Of a DNA stretch of 64,000 nt, positions 1 through 9,343 are shown in pieces; the stretch's first letter is position 1; every line of letters begins with the position of its first letter. Both the position numbers and the translations under genes were made by a program. The stretch comes from DASVTR01 sp036382855 (GTDB lineage Bacteria > Acidobacteriota > Blastocatellia > Pyrinomonadales > Pyrinomonadaceae), in assembly GCA_036382855.1 (NCBI GenBank), contig DASVPO010000033.1, positions 248,001 through 312,000 of the forward strand, read 5' to 3'. The notes below the pieces were generated by a model that did no database searches, was not told the origin of the DNA, and saw only the letters and a program-made list of their open reading frames with translations.

Positions 1-26
1 TTGATGCGCCGGTTCGCTGGCGCTGG

Positions 27-1652
27 TTGAAGAGGTTGCGCGAGTGCGTGCGCGCGGCCGCTCCGACGCGCGCGGAGGCAGCGCTCTCCGTTCTCTCTGC
101 GTCGCTGCTCATCCTTTCGTTTCCAGATTTCAATCTCTGGCCGCTCGCCTGGGTGGCGCTCGTGCCGCTCTTTGCGGCCGTCGCGCGCAGGCCGCAACAG
201 GGACGCGCTTTCCTCTTGGGATGGATAACGGGCGTGCTCTTCTTCTACGGCTCGTGCTACTGGCTGACGCACGCGATGATTCGCTATGGCCGCATACCGT
301 CGTGGGTCGCGTTTCTGGTGCTCGTTCCCGGCCCGCTCATCGTCGGCCTCTTCCCTGCGTTCTGTTCTTTAATGCTGTCGCGCGTCGTGGCGCGTTGGGG
401 TGTGCTCGCGCTGCTGTTCGCGCCGCTGTTGTGGGTGGCGCTGGAATGGGCGCGGCTCGGCGTGACGGGCCAACTATGGAACGCCATCGGCTACTCGCAG
501 GCTTACACGCCCGTGCTGATTCAAACCGCGCGCTGGGGCGGTGTCTACGCCGTCGGCTTTCTCATCGTCGCCGTCAACGCGGCGGTCGCCTATTCCATCT
601 TACGAAGGACATCACGTGCAATGATGACGGCTGTCATTGTCATCATCTCGGTTGCCGTCGTCATTTACATCGCAGATGTTAACGCACGAAACGACGCGAC
701 CGCGCAGCCGTCAGGCGAAGAGATGACGACCGTTGTCATCGCCGTGCAGCCGAATGTTCCGATGGACCCGGTTGAATCGCTCTCGGAGACGGAAGCGCTC
801 AGAGAACGACACACTACTCTGAGCGAGGAGGCGCTTGGCGAGTGGGACAAAGCAAACGGTGCTGGCACAAGCGCAGAGATGCCGCGCGTCGTCATCTGGC
901 CTGAGTCGCCTATGTATTTCGCTTACGGGCGCGATTCGGAGTTTCGTGATTTCGTCGCGGCGTTTGCACGTAAGAATCGCGTCTCCGTCATCTTCAATTC
1001 GCAGGAGCGTGCGCCTGCTGACGGCACGTATAACGCGGCGGTGATGGTAAATGAAGAGGGCCGACTCGTCGCACAGTATGATAAGATTCGCCTGCTGCCG
1101 TTTGGCGAGTATGTGCCGCTGCCGCGCTGGCTGCCGGGAGTGAGTTGGATTCCCGTGCTGGTTGCGGATTTTACGCCGGGGACGGATTACCCTCTGATGC
1201 CTCTGGGGCGAGCGCGAGCGGGAGTGTTCATCTGTTTCGAGTCGGCGTTTCCTTCAATCGCGCGCAGGTTCACGGCCGACGGAGCAGACGTGCTGATTAA
1301 CATCTCGAACGACGGCTATCTGGGCCAGACGCCTGTGATGCGGCAGCATCTTGCGAACGCAGTCTTTCGCGCCGTCGAGAATGCGCGCCCCGTCGCGCGC
1401 GTGACGAACACGGGTATCACCGCCTTTATCACTTCGCGCGGCGAAGTGGAGGATGCGACCGCAGGCTTTCAAACTGCCGCGCGCACATGGACGGTCAGGC
1501 CGGCGGGCAGCAGCCAGACTTTTTACACGCGGCGCGGCGACCTCTTCGTCGCCACCTGCGCCGTGCTCGGATTGCTGGTATTTGGAACGACGATTTTTAG
1601 AAAGCAGAAGACGGAAGCCAGCAGTCGGTCAGTAGAACAGAAAGAAGAGTAG
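27..1652 (+). CDS. lnt: Apolipoprotein N-acyltransferase
   Basis: Transfers the third acyl chain to the N-terminal cysteine of lipoproteins in the inner membrane, the last step of lipoprotein maturation. The N-terminal ~215 residues are hydrophobic with several membrane segments; the rest is a periplasmic nitrilase-like domain. The expected catalytic triad is visible: Glu293 in VIWPES, Lys353 in YDKIRLLPFGEYVP and Cys403 in ICFES. A last hydrophobic stretch near the C-terminus anchors the domain. Length (541 aa) is normal for the family. The start is uncertain: position 27 is a TTG and the frame is open to the left window edge, so the true start may lie upstream. Another frame has a TGA at 28-30, possibly the end of a preceding gene. 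Confidence 0.93.
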   Translation: MKRLRECVRAAAPTRAEAALSVLSASLLILSFPDFNLWPLAWVALVPLFAAVARRPQQGRAFLLGWITGVLFFYGSCYWLTHAMIRYGRIPSWVAFLVLVPGPLIVGLFPAFCSLMLSRVVARWGVLALLFAPLLWVALEWARLGVTGQLWNAIGYSQAYTPVLIQTARWGGVYAVGFLIVAVNAAVAYSILRRTSRAMMTAVIVIISVAVVIYIADVNARNDATAQPSGEEMTTVVIAVQPNVPMDPVESLSETEALRERHTTLSEEALGEWDKANGAGTSAEMPRVVIWPESPMYFAYGRDSEFRDFVAAFARKNRVSVIFNSQERAPADGTYNAAVMVNEEGRLVAQYDKIRLLPFGEYVPLPRWLPGVSWIPVLVADFTPGTDYPLMPLGRARAGVFICFESAFPSIARRFTADGADVLINISNDGYLGQTPVMRQHLANAVFRAVENARPVARVTNTGITAFITSRGEVEDATAGFQTAARTWTVRPAGSSQTFYTRRGDLFVATCAVLGLLVFGTTIFRKQKTEASSRSVEQKEE

Positions 1653-1709
1653 CAACGGTTTCAGCCGTTACCTTCCGGCTTCTGATTTTCGGATACTGTT
1701 CGTGGAGGA

Positions 1710-2823
1710 ATGATGATAGAGACTTTATCAATGCAGGATTTGAGAGTTGCTTACGACGATTTGAAGACGCGTGTCGAGCAGCTCGGGAGGTTTCTTTGAT
1801 GTTGCTACGAAGCGCGAGGAATTGACGCGCATCGAGCGCGAGGCTTCGGCTGAAGATTTCTGGGCCGACCAGGAAGCGGCGCAGAAGCTCTTGCAGGAGC
1901 GCAGTCGTCTTGAGCGCACGATTACGCGGCAGGAGCAGTTTGAAAGCGAAGTCGCGGACGCCGCCGTGCTCTTTGAGTTTGCCGAAGAGGATGAAGAATC
2001 CCTGCGCGAGTTGCGCACGCTGTTGGAGCGACTGGAGCACGAAATCTCGCAGGCCGAGACGGAGATGCTGCTCGCGGGCGAAAACGATGCGCGCAACGCC
2101 ATCTGCACGATTCATCCCGGCGCGGGCGGCACGGAATCACAGGATTGGGCCGAGATGCTCCTGCGCATGTATTTGAAGTGGGCCGAGCAGCGCGGTTTCA
2201 AAACCGAGATACTCGATTACCAGCCCGGTGAAGAGGCAGGGATTAAAAGCGTGACCTTCACGGTCGAAGGCGAATACGCTTACGGGTTGCTGGCAGCCGA
2301 AGCGGGCGTGCATCGTCTGGTGCGCATCTCGCCCTTCGACCAGGCGGCGCGGCGTCACACGAGTTTCGCATCGCTCTTCGTTTATCCGCAGATAGACGAG
2401 ACCATCGAAGTTGAAATCAACGATAAGGATTTACGCGTTGACACTTACCGCTCGACAGGTGCAGGCGGGCAGCACATCAACACGACGGACTCGGCCGTCC
2501 GTATTACACACTTGCCGACTAACATCGTCGTCTCGTGTCAGAATCAACGTTCGCAACACCAGAACCGCGCCGTCGCCATGCAGGTCTTGCGCTCGCGGCT
2601 CTACGAGTTGGAACTGGAAAAGCGTCGTGCGGAAACAGCCGAACTGGAAGCCAACAAGCAGGACATCTCCTTCGGCTCGCAGATACGCAACTACGTGCTC
2701 GCGCCCTACCGTCTCGTCAAGGACGCGCGCACCAAGCTTGAGCGCGGCGACGTTGACTCCGTGCTCAACGGCGATTTGGATGATTTCATCAAGGCGTACC
2801 TACTATCACGCCGTGCAGCATGA
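1710..2823 (+). CDS. prfB: Peptide chain release factor 2 (programmed +1 frameshift)
   Basis: Releases finished proteins at UGA and UAA codons. The gene has two overlapping frames. An ATG at 1710, preceded by GGAGGA, opens a 29-codon segment ending in CTT TGA at 1794-1799. Skipping one base puts the ribosome in the frame starting GAT at 1798, which runs to 2823. The joined product is 370 aa, close to E. coli RF2 (365). SPF (tripeptide anticodon, ~207-209) and GGQ (~252-254) are both present at the expected places. An annotation that starts at the internal ATG at 1771 would miss the true N-terminus. It follows lnt by 57 bp and precedes ftsK on the same strand. Confidence 0.95.
1785..1799 (+). 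promoter_or_regulatory. prfB autoregulatory frameshift site
   Basis: GGGAGG followed by TTT CTT TGA: a Shine-Dalgarno-like stimulator directly upstream of the CTT-TGA shift site, as in classical prfB. Low RF2 slows termination at the TGA and favours the +1 slip, so RF2 controls its own synthesis. The base after TGA is T rather than the C found in E. coli. Confidence 0.9.
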
Positions 2824-2931
2824 TAAGGCGGGATTCGGAAATCATCAGCAGCAAGCTTGAATAGGAAGCTGCGAATGATTCTGTTCTTCCGGCTCTCGCA
2901 TTCTGGATTCTTGACTCCTGAAGGAGTGTCT

Positions 2932-5556
2932 ATGGCAACTACACAGACGGAGGCGCGTGCCAAAGCGGCTGCGCCGAAGAATACGCGGCGCAACGAGATT
3001 ATCGCCATCGCGCTCGGCGCTCTGGGACTGCTCTTTGCGCTCTGCCTTCTCTCCTATAACCCGAACGACCCTTCGTGGAACGCTTCCGGGCAGGAGCGGA
3101 TATACAATCTGGTCGGGCCGTTTGGCGCGGGCATAGCCAATGCTCTCTTTCAGTTTATCGGGCTGGCTGCTTACCTGTTGCCACTTTTGCTGTTCGCTGC
3201 CGCATGGCGTCGCTTTCGTACTCGACGCATACGCGCTGCGCTCTCGCGCGTTCTCGGTCTCATTACGCTCCTTTTGGCAGTCTCAGCCTTGCTTTCGCTC
3301 TCAGGAATGCGACCGCTTGTTGACAGTAGCTTCCGGCCCGGCGGAATGATGGGCACGCTGATAGCGCAGGTTGCAGCCAGCGGCTTGAACACTGTCGGCG
3401 CGATTGTCCTGCTCTCGGCAGTTGCCGCCGTCGGCCTTCTGCTCGCCACCAACGTCTCCTTCGTCCGTGCCTACGAGCGCACGCTCTCGCTCTTCGGTAA
3501 TCGTTTCTTGTTCTTCCGAACGCTGCCCGAAAAATTTGCGGCGTGGCGCGCCGCCCGTCGTGAACGCGCGCAGGCGCGGATTGATGCGCGTCGCGCGGCC
3601 CGCGCCGAACGCGACGCCCTACGCGAAGAGGAACTAAAGACGCGAGAGTTGACGGGCGCAGAACGCGTCGCCGCGTTTATGCTTGAAAGCGATGCGAGCC
3701 TTGAAGCGACACCTTCGGCAACGGCTGCGATCCAGCGCTCGGCCGTCGTCTCTCAACCAAAGGTGCAGCCTGCCGTAGAGAGAATGGATGCGGTGGAAGC
3801 GGTGGCGGCTATGGAGACGGCTGCTTCAGCTACGGGTTCTTCATTGCTTAACAACGTGGCCGTTGAGAGCGCGTTGGTAACAGAGAAGCCTGCGCCCGCC
3901 GCTCGGCGTTCGACTACTACGGGCGTGCGCTCCGCGAAGGATGCGCCTGTAGACGAGGCAGCGGAAATCGAAGCGATGGTTAGTTCGGCTTCCGTCGTCC
4001 GCACGGAGGTGGACGAGCAGGAGCGCAAAGCAGCGCGCGCGGCGGCAGAGCAGGCGCGTCGTGCGGCAGCGGCGAGCACGGCGCTCAGCAACTACAAGCT
4101 CCCGAACGTTGAATTTTTGAATGCGCCTCCGCCCCATCTTGAACACGCCGACGAGGAATACTACTCACTCGCCACGCGCCTTGCAGAGAAGTGCAAGGAG
4201 TTTAACGTGACGGGCAAAATCGAGCACATCTGCCCCGGCCCTGTCGTTACGACTTATGAGTTCAAGCCAGACCCCGGCGTTAAGTATTCGCGCGTGACGG
4301 GTCTTGTTGATGACCTCTGCCTTGCGCTCAAGGCCGAGTCCATACGCATTGACCGCATTCCGGGCAAGGCTCACGTCGGGATAGAAGTGCCGAGTCCGCA
4401 TCGCGAGACGATTCATCTGCGCGCGGTCATCGAGTCGAGGCAGTTTCGCGAGTCTGCTTCAAAACTGACGATTGCGCTCGGTAAGACCATTGACGGGCTC
4501 AACTACGTCGCAGACCTCGCCAAGATGCCGCACCTTTTAATCGCGGGTGCGACCGGCGCGGGCAAGTCCGTCGGCGTCAACGCGCTCATCGTCTCCATTC
4601 TCTACAAAGCGCGGCCGGACGAAGTTAAGTTCATTCTCATTGACCCGAAGCGCCTTGAGCTTGGTCTCTACGAAGACATACCGCACTTGGCGACGCCGAT
4701 TATCACAGACCCCAAGCCCGCCGCGCGTTCTTTAAAATGGGCGGTCGGCGAAATGGAGCGTCGTTATAAGGTTCTGGCCGGGCTTGGCGTCCGTAATATT
4801 GACGGCTTCAACGCGGAGGTCGAGCGCCGCAACTTCGCAAAGGATTACGACGAGACGGGCGAGCCTTGGAAACGCCTGCCGTACATCGTTATCATCATTG
4901 ACGAGTTAGCCGATTTGATGATGGTCTCCGGCCACGAGGTCGAGGAATCCATCACGCGCCTTGCGCAGATGGCGCGCGCCGTCGGCATACATCTCGTGCT
5001 CGCCACACAGCGTCCCTCTGTTGATGTCATCACAGGACTCATCAAGGCCAACTTCCCTTCGCGCATCTCGTTTCGCGTCTCATCGAAGGTTGACTCGCGC
5101 ACCATCATTGATGCCAACGGAGCCGAACAACTCCTGGGTCGCGGCGACATGCTTTTCCTTCCGCCCGGCACGTCGCGCCTCGTGCGCGTTCACGGTGCTT
5201 ATCTTGACGAGGCGGAGATTGGCCGCATCGTCAAGCACATCAAAGCGCAGGGCGAACCTTCCTACGACGAGACCATCACGCAATCTGAAGAGGAAGCGAT
5301 GGGCCTCGACGATGCTGGCGGCGAGCGCGACGAAGTGTTTGAAGATGCGCTGCGCATCTGCGTTGAGATGAAGCGCGCCTCGACCTCCGTCTTGCAGCGT
5401 CGCCTGCGCATAGGCTACGGCCGCGCCGCTGCCATCCTCGACATGATGGAACGCGAAGGCTTCATAGGGCAGGCCGACGGCGCGCGCCCGCGCCCCGTGC
5501 TCGCGCGTGCCTACGAACTCATCGCAGAGCTTGATGAGGTTAGAGAGCCTGAGTAG
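2932..5556 (+). CDS. ftsK: DNA translocase FtsK/SpoIIIE
   Basis: Septal ATPase that pumps chromosome ends into daughter cells during division. Start chosen at ATG 2932 because of AGGAG five bases upstream; the frame is open further upstream but that part reads as noise. The N-terminal ~180 residues contain about four membrane helices, followed by an Ala/Arg/Glu-rich linker. The motor has Walker A (G539-S546, GATGAGKS) and Walker B ending in D657-E658 (IIIDELADLM). The last ~70 residues form a winged-helix gamma domain. The product is 874 aa, normal for FtsK. Confidence 0.94.
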   Translation: MATTQTEARAKAAAPKNTRRNEIIAIALGALGLLFALCLLSYNPNDPSWNASGQERIYNLVGPFGAGIANALFQFIGLAAYLLPLLLFAAAWRRFRTRRIRAALSRVLGLITLLLAVSALLSLSGMRPLVDSSFRPGGMMGTLIAQVAASGLNTVGAIVLLSAVAAVGLLLATNVSFVRAYERTLSLFGNRFLFFRTLPEKFAAWRAARRERAQARIDARRAARAERDALREEELKTRELTGAERVAAFMLESDASLEATPSATAAIQRSAVVSQPKVQPAVERMDAVEAVAAMETAASATGSSLLNNVAVESALVTEKPAPAARRSTTTGVRSAKDAPVDEAAEIEAMVSSASVVRTEVDEQERKAARAAAEQARRAAAASTALSNYKLPNVEFLNAPPPHLEHADEEYYSLATRLAEKCKEFNVTGKIEHICPGPVVTTYEFKPDPGVKYSRVTGLVDDLCLALKAESIRIDRIPGKAHVGIEVPSPHRETIHLRAVIESRQFRESASKLTIALGKTIDGLNYVADLAKMPHLLIAGATGAGKSVGVNALIVSILYKARPDEVKFILIDPKRLELGLYEDIPHLATPIITDPKPAARSLKWAVGEMERRYKVLAGLGVRNIDGFNAEVERRNFAKDYDETGEPWKRLPYIVIIIDELADLMMVSGHEVEESITRLAQMARAVGIHLVLATQRPSVDVITGLIKANFPSRISFRVSSKVDSRTIIDANGAEQLLGRGDMLFLPPGTSRLVRVHGAYLDEAEIGRIVKHIKAQGEPSYDETITQSEEEAMGLDDAGGERDEVFEDALRICVEMKRASTSVLQRRLRIGYGRAAAILDMMEREGFIGQADGARPRPVLARAYELIAELDEVREPE

Positions 5557-5599
5557 TAACAGAGTCGTTCAAATCAACTGGAAGGTCAGGTTAACTTTG

Positions 5600-6532
5600 A
5601 TGAAAAACAGCTTTCCCGGACGTTTCGCCTCGATTCTTTTGCTCGTCATCACAATCGCTACTGCCTCCTGCTCAAACAACAAGACAGCTTCCAACACGAC
5701 GAGTCCTTCGACGGCGACGACGACAAACACATCGTCGTCGTCATCTTCCGCAGCACCCTCGACGGCTAACGCCGTCTACGTCAAATACAGCGATGTCTGC
5801 CAGAAGGACAACAAAGACAAGGTTGTCTCCGTTGACGGTTATTTCGGAACGAACGACCTGATGGTCTCCTGTTCCGGCGAAGGAGAGCGCAAACGTTGCA
5901 CGCTCAACTTCATGCCCAAGCCTGGAAGCACGGACAGCCATTCGGCCTCCGTCTCCGTCGGCAGCGGGCCAAACCAGATGGACCCTCTGCCCGATAAATA
6001 CACTGCGGAGGATTTACACCTGCGCACCAGAGACGGAAAAACTATCGGGCCGCGCGACTGGGTGCGTGTCGTCGCTAAAATGTACGTCACCGACAACTAC
6101 TGCTCGCTCGAAGTGCTGGAGATTCAAACGCCGCCCGCCGACGCCAAGCCCGAACAGATGGAACTCAAAGCCGAAGCCGTCGCCTTCGCTGATGCCTGCA
6201 AGCCCGAGAATAAGGATAAGGTCGTCTCGGTTGACGGCTACCTGGGCGTTAGCTCCATCATGTTCTGCAAAAATCGCGGCGTCGTGCGCTACTGCGGCCT
6301 CAATCTTTATCCCAAGCCCGGCACAGGCGACGGCATCTCCGCCAACGTTGATGTCGGCACAGAGGCCAACCAGATGGAACAACTGCCCGAACAATACAGG
6401 CCGGAGGATTTGAAGATGCACACCGCCGACGGCAAAACCATAGGCTTTCGCGACCGCGTGAAAATCACCGGCAAGGTCAGCCAGGGCGGAACATCCTGCT
6501 GGATAGACGTGACCGAAATTCGCAAACTATAG
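5600..6532 (+). CDS. Lipoprotein with a tandem duplicated domain
   Basis: Function unknown. Starting at ATG 5600 gives a type II signal peptide with lipobox ending ATASC, then a Ser/Thr-rich linker of about 35 residues typical of surface or periplasmic lipoproteins. The rest is two copies of a ~115-residue domain. Shared elements include DKVVSVDGY, MPKPG/YPKPG, NQM, the EDLxxxTxDGKTIG segment and a final Cys-containing strand (YCSLEV / SCWIDV). Each copy has about four cysteines, which suggests disulphides outside the cytoplasm. The domain may be OB-like given its predicted strand-rich character, but I cannot confirm this. It stands 43 bp after ftsK and may be cotranscribed. Confidence 0.8.
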   Translation: MKNSFPGRFASILLLVITIATASCSNNKTASNTTSPSTATTTNTSSSSSSAAPSTANAVYVKYSDVCQKDNKDKVVSVDGYFGTNDLMVSCSGEGERKRCTLNFMPKPGSTDSHSASVSVGSGPNQMDPLPDKYTAEDLHLRTRDGKTIGPRDWVRVVAKMYVTDNYCSLEVLEIQTPPADAKPEQMELKAEAVAFADACKPENKDKVVSVDGYLGVSSIMFCKNRGVVRYCGLNLYPKPGTGDGISANVDVGTEANQMEQLPEQYRPEDLKMHTADGKTIGFRDRVKITGKVSQGGTSCWIDVTEIRKL

Positions 6533-6594
6533 CCCAACGCCGTTTTCAAAACACCGGCTTCGCACGACGAAAGGCTGGAACATGATTTCGCCAC

Positions 6595-6630
6595 TTTTCC
6601 ACAGAACCTTGTGGAAAAGTCTGTGGAAAA
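6595..6630. promoter_or_regulatory. Cluster of three TTTTCCACA 9-mers (DnaA-box-like)
   Basis: TTTTCCACA at 6595-6603 on the plus strand and its complement TGTGGAAAA at 6610-6618 and 6622-6630. The 9-mer differs from the E. coli/B. subtilis DnaA box TTATCCACA by one base. It lies about 130 bp upstream of the ComEA-like gene. The outer repeats could also pair as a hairpin, so a structural role is possible. Confidence 0.4.
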
Positions 6631-6756
6631 CCCCCTTTCGAACGTTACAAGTTCCTGACAGTTTTAGACTTCTAGCATTTTGCACACTTCGGCGGCATCT
6701 TTTGCAAACTCGTCACGACCCGCACGGATGCTCGCCTTAATAAACGGAAACTGCCG

Positions 6757-7098
6757 ATGCTGAGCGTGCGTTTTTTCGCCTTCATCTTTTTCAGTTGGCT
6801 GCTCGTCGCAGCACAACTCTCCTGCGTCAGGCGGCCGCGCAGCACCGCGAGCGCCGTAGCTCAAAACGCGCCAGCGGTCGCCTCCGTCAAGCCACGGAGC
6901 GAACCTCTCATCAACATCAACGCGGCGACGCGCGACGAACTTGGAAGGCTGCCCGGCATAGGCGAGGCGATGGCCGCACGAATCATCGAACACCGTGAGA
7001 AGTATGGCCGCTTTCGCCGCGTCGAGCATCTGCTGATGGTGCGCGGCATCAGCGAGCGGCGCTATCAGGCGCTCAGCGCTCTCTTGACGGTGGAGTGA
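6757..7098 (+). CDS. ComEA-like helix-hairpin-helix lipoprotein
   Basis: Small exported DNA-binding protein. Residues 1-23 are a hydrophobic signal ending in the lipobox-like AQLSC. The C-terminal ~60 residues are a double helix-hairpin-helix of ComEA type: INAATRDELGRLPGIG, then a second hairpin around VRGISERRYQAL. ComEA binds incoming double-stranded DNA and passes it to ComEC; comEC is in this window at 9.3-12.1 kb. At 113 aa it is short, and similar proteins occur outside competence, so the role is inferred. Its TGA abuts the GTG of the next gene with no spacer. Confidence 0.8.
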   Translation: MLSVRFFAFIFFSWLLVAAQLSCVRRPRSTASAVAQNAPAVASVKPRSEPLININAATRDELGRLPGIGEAMAARIIEHREKYGRFRRVEHLLMVRGISERRYQALSALLTVE

Positions 7099-8511
7099 GT
7101 GCAAACCGTGCTGGAGCTTCCACAGCTACGCGAAGCGGCGCTTGAGATTTTCGGTGCGGCCCTGCGTAGCTGCGATGCTCAGGAGGCCGTCCGTCGCGCC
7201 GTTCATCTCAAAGGCACATCACTTAACATCTGCGACACAGAGTTTGATTTATCAACTTCACACGGCCGTCTCTATTCAATCGCCATCGGCAAGGCAGCAC
7301 ACAAGATGGCAGCGGCGCTCGACGAGCTTCTTGGTGAGCGATTGAAGGCCGGGCTGGTGGCCGGTTTGCCCCTTCGAGAAACAGGCGACCCTTTATCGTC
7401 GGCCGCGCACAGAGCCTCGTCTCTTTCTAAACGCTGGCGCGTCTTTGCCGGCGGCCACCCGCTACCTAATGAAGAGAGCTTGGCGGCAGCACGCGCTGCC
7501 TTCGAACTGCTCAGCCGCGCCGACAATGAACGCGCGCTCGTGATTTTTCTCATCTCAGGCGGCGGCTCGGCCTTGCTCGAATGGCCGCGCGATGAGCGCG
7601 TGACGCTCAAAGAGTTGCGCGAGGCGAATCAGATGCTCGTCCATTGCGGCGCGAGCATCGCGGAGATTAATGCTGTCCGCCGCGCCATCTCAGCCGTCAA
7701 GGGTGGTGGCCTTGCGCGGCGCGCGCCGCACGCGGAGCAAGTGAGTTTGATTATCTCCGACACCAACCGTGGCGAGGAATCGGCAGTCGCTTCCGGCCCG
7801 ACACTCGCTCCGCCGCACAATGCGCCGGACCCCAGCGTCGTCGTCGCGCGTTACGATTTAACATCGCATCTGCCCGCTTCAATCCTGCGCGCACTCGCTC
7901 AATCCGATTCGACCAAAAATAAACTTCCCGGAGAGACTATCGGAAAGCACTATGTTCTGCTCACTAACGGAGACGCTGTAGCAGCGGCCGCAGCCGCGGC
8001 ACGCCGTCGAGGTTTTATCGTTGAGATTGCCAGCGACATCATAGAACAGGAAATTGACGATGGCTGCACGCAGTTGACAGCGCGCCTTCTTGCTGCTTAT
8101 CGCCGCGCGGCAACTGCACGCGCCGTAGGAGAGCGGCCGCTCTGCCTGCTTTCGGGCGGCGAGTTTGCCTGCCCTGTGCGTGGTCAGGGGCTCGGCGGAC
8201 GCAACAGCGAGACCGCTTTGCGCCTCGCACTGAAAATGAGAGAGCAGTTGATGAGAGAGAGCATTGATGCCGCGCCGTCTCACACGGTCGCGCTCAGCGC
8301 GGGCACGGACGGGATTGACGGCAACAGTCCGGCAGCAGGCGCACTCTCCGACGAAACGACCATCAAGCGCGCTCAATCGCTCAACATGGACGCGCAAGAA
8401 TATCTTTCGACAAGCGATGCTTACAGCTTCTTCGCAGCACTCAATGATGCGATTATGATTGGCCCAACCGGCACAAACGTGCGCGACGTGCGCGTCCTGC
8501 TGGCGAATTGA
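7099..8511 (+). CDS. Glycerate 2-kinase (MOFRL family)
   Basis: Phosphorylates D-glycerate to 2-phosphoglycerate, feeding glyoxylate/serine-derived carbon into glycolysis. The 470-aa protein has the family layout: N-terminal DUF4147-type domain with FLISGGGSALL (around residue 155) and the IN.VRR...SAVKGGGLAR segment, and a C-terminal MOFRL domain with CLLSGGE, GRNSETALRLA and SAGTDGIDGNS. It starts with GTG at 7099 directly after the stop of the ComEA-like gene, so the two are translationally coupled. Confidence 0.9.
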   Translation: MQTVLELPQLREAALEIFGAALRSCDAQEAVRRAVHLKGTSLNICDTEFDLSTSHGRLYSIAIGKAAHKMAAALDELLGERLKAGLVAGLPLRETGDPLSSAAHRASSLSKRWRVFAGGHPLPNEESLAAARAAFELLSRADNERALVIFLISGGGSALLEWPRDERVTLKELREANQMLVHCGASIAEINAVRRAISAVKGGGLARRAPHAEQVSLIISDTNRGEESAVASGPTLAPPHNAPDPSVVVARYDLTSHLPASILRALAQSDSTKNKLPGETIGKHYVLLTNGDAVAAAAAAARRRGFIVEIASDIIEQEIDDGCTQLTARLLAAYRRAATARAVGERPLCLLSGGEFACPVRGQGLGGRNSETALRLALKMREQLMRESIDAAPSHTVALSAGTDGIDGNSPAAGALSDETTIKRAQSLNMDAQEYLSTSDAYSFFAALNDAIMIGPTGTNVRDVRVLLAN

Positions 8512-8537
8512 GCATGAAGGTGGGTGCTCTTCAAACA

Positions 8538-8567
8538 TTGACTCGCGTGTATGTTGAGTAATATAAA
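8538..8567 (+). promoter_or_regulatory. Sigma70-type promoter for cysteine dioxygenase
   Basis: TTGACT (8538-8543), an 18-bp spacer and TATAAA (8562-8567). This predicts a start near 8574 and an 84-nt leader before the ATG at 8658. Confidence 0.6.
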
Positions 8568-8657
8568 GTTGTTGCGCATTTCCGACACGCGCCCGTCCTC
8601 GCTGAAGTTATTCAGTAGTTAATCAGTCAAAAATCTGAAGCAGGAGCTTTAAGAGAG

Positions 8658-9248
8658 ATGTCAACGAACGTCACGCGCGTCGCGCAAATGCCAGTGGCCG
8701 TCGAGTTGGAGACAGAGCAGACTCTTTCTTTCGACGAATTAAAGGAGACGCTCGTTGCTTTGCGGTCAGCGCCCAGGCTCGAAGACCTTGACCGCTGGCT
8801 GAGCACGGTGCGCGTGAGGGCTGAAGACGTGCGCCCATTCCGTTTCTTCAAACAGGGAACGTATGCGCGCCATCGCGTGCTGCGCAACGAGTTTGCCGAA
8901 CTCCTTGTGCTCTGCTGGATGCCTGGGCAGCGCACGCCGATTCACGACCACAACGGTTCATACGGCGCGGTGCGCGTCTGCGAGGGCGTGATGTGGGAGA
9001 CCTCGTTTGCCTTGAACGAGGCGAGCGAATTGTACTACCGCTCTGCGCGCGAATGGATGGCAGGAGAAGTGACGAGCGCAAACGTGCCCGATATACATCA
9101 AATTGGCAACCCTGAATGCAGCGGCCAGAGTCTCGTCACGTTGCATCTCTACGCGCCGCCGCTCGGTGTGCTCAACACCTACAAGGTCGGCAGCTCCGAA
9201 GTCGGCCACTACTCTCCGAATGATTTTATTGACGGCGCAGGAATCTGA
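8658..9248 (+). CDS. cdo: Cysteine dioxygenase (type I)
   Basis: Oxidises L-cysteine to cysteine sulfinate with O2 at a mononuclear iron held in a cupin barrel. The iron ligands are visible as His96 and His98 in PIHDHNGSYG and His147 in DIHQIGN; the conserved Tyr is in LHLYAPP. The Cys that forms the Cys-Tyr crosslink in mammalian enzymes is replaced by Gly, as is usual in bacterial CDOs. Length (196 aa) fits. It has its own promoter and faces comEC, with a shared terminator hairpin between them. Confidence 0.88.
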   Translation: MSTNVTRVAQMPVAVELETEQTLSFDELKETLVALRSAPRLEDLDRWLSTVRVRAEDVRPFRFFKQGTYARHRVLRNEFAELLVLCWMPGQRTPIHDHNGSYGAVRVCEGVMWETSFALNEASELYYRSAREWMAGEVTSANVPDIHQIGNPECSGQSLVTLHLYAPPLGVLNTYKVGSSEVGHYSPNDFIDGAGI

Positions 9249-9268
9249 AAGCAACGCGGAATCAGGAA

Positions 9269-9313
9269 AGACGAGAGCGCGGCGATTTAACATTAATCGC
9301 CGCGCTCTCGTCT
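9269..9313. terminator. Bidirectional terminator between cdo and comEC
   Basis: Perfect 19-bp stem (9269-9287 with 9295-9313) and a 7-nt loop, very GC-rich, followed by TTTG on the plus strand. It separates two convergent genes and can serve both. Confidence 0.85.
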
Positions 9314-9343
9314 TTGTTTGTAGCTCGTTCTCAACTTTTAGTT

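Noticed and set aside
6595..6630. Replication origin
   Set aside because: No dnaA, dnaN or gidA nearby, no AT-rich unwinding stretch, and only three boxes.
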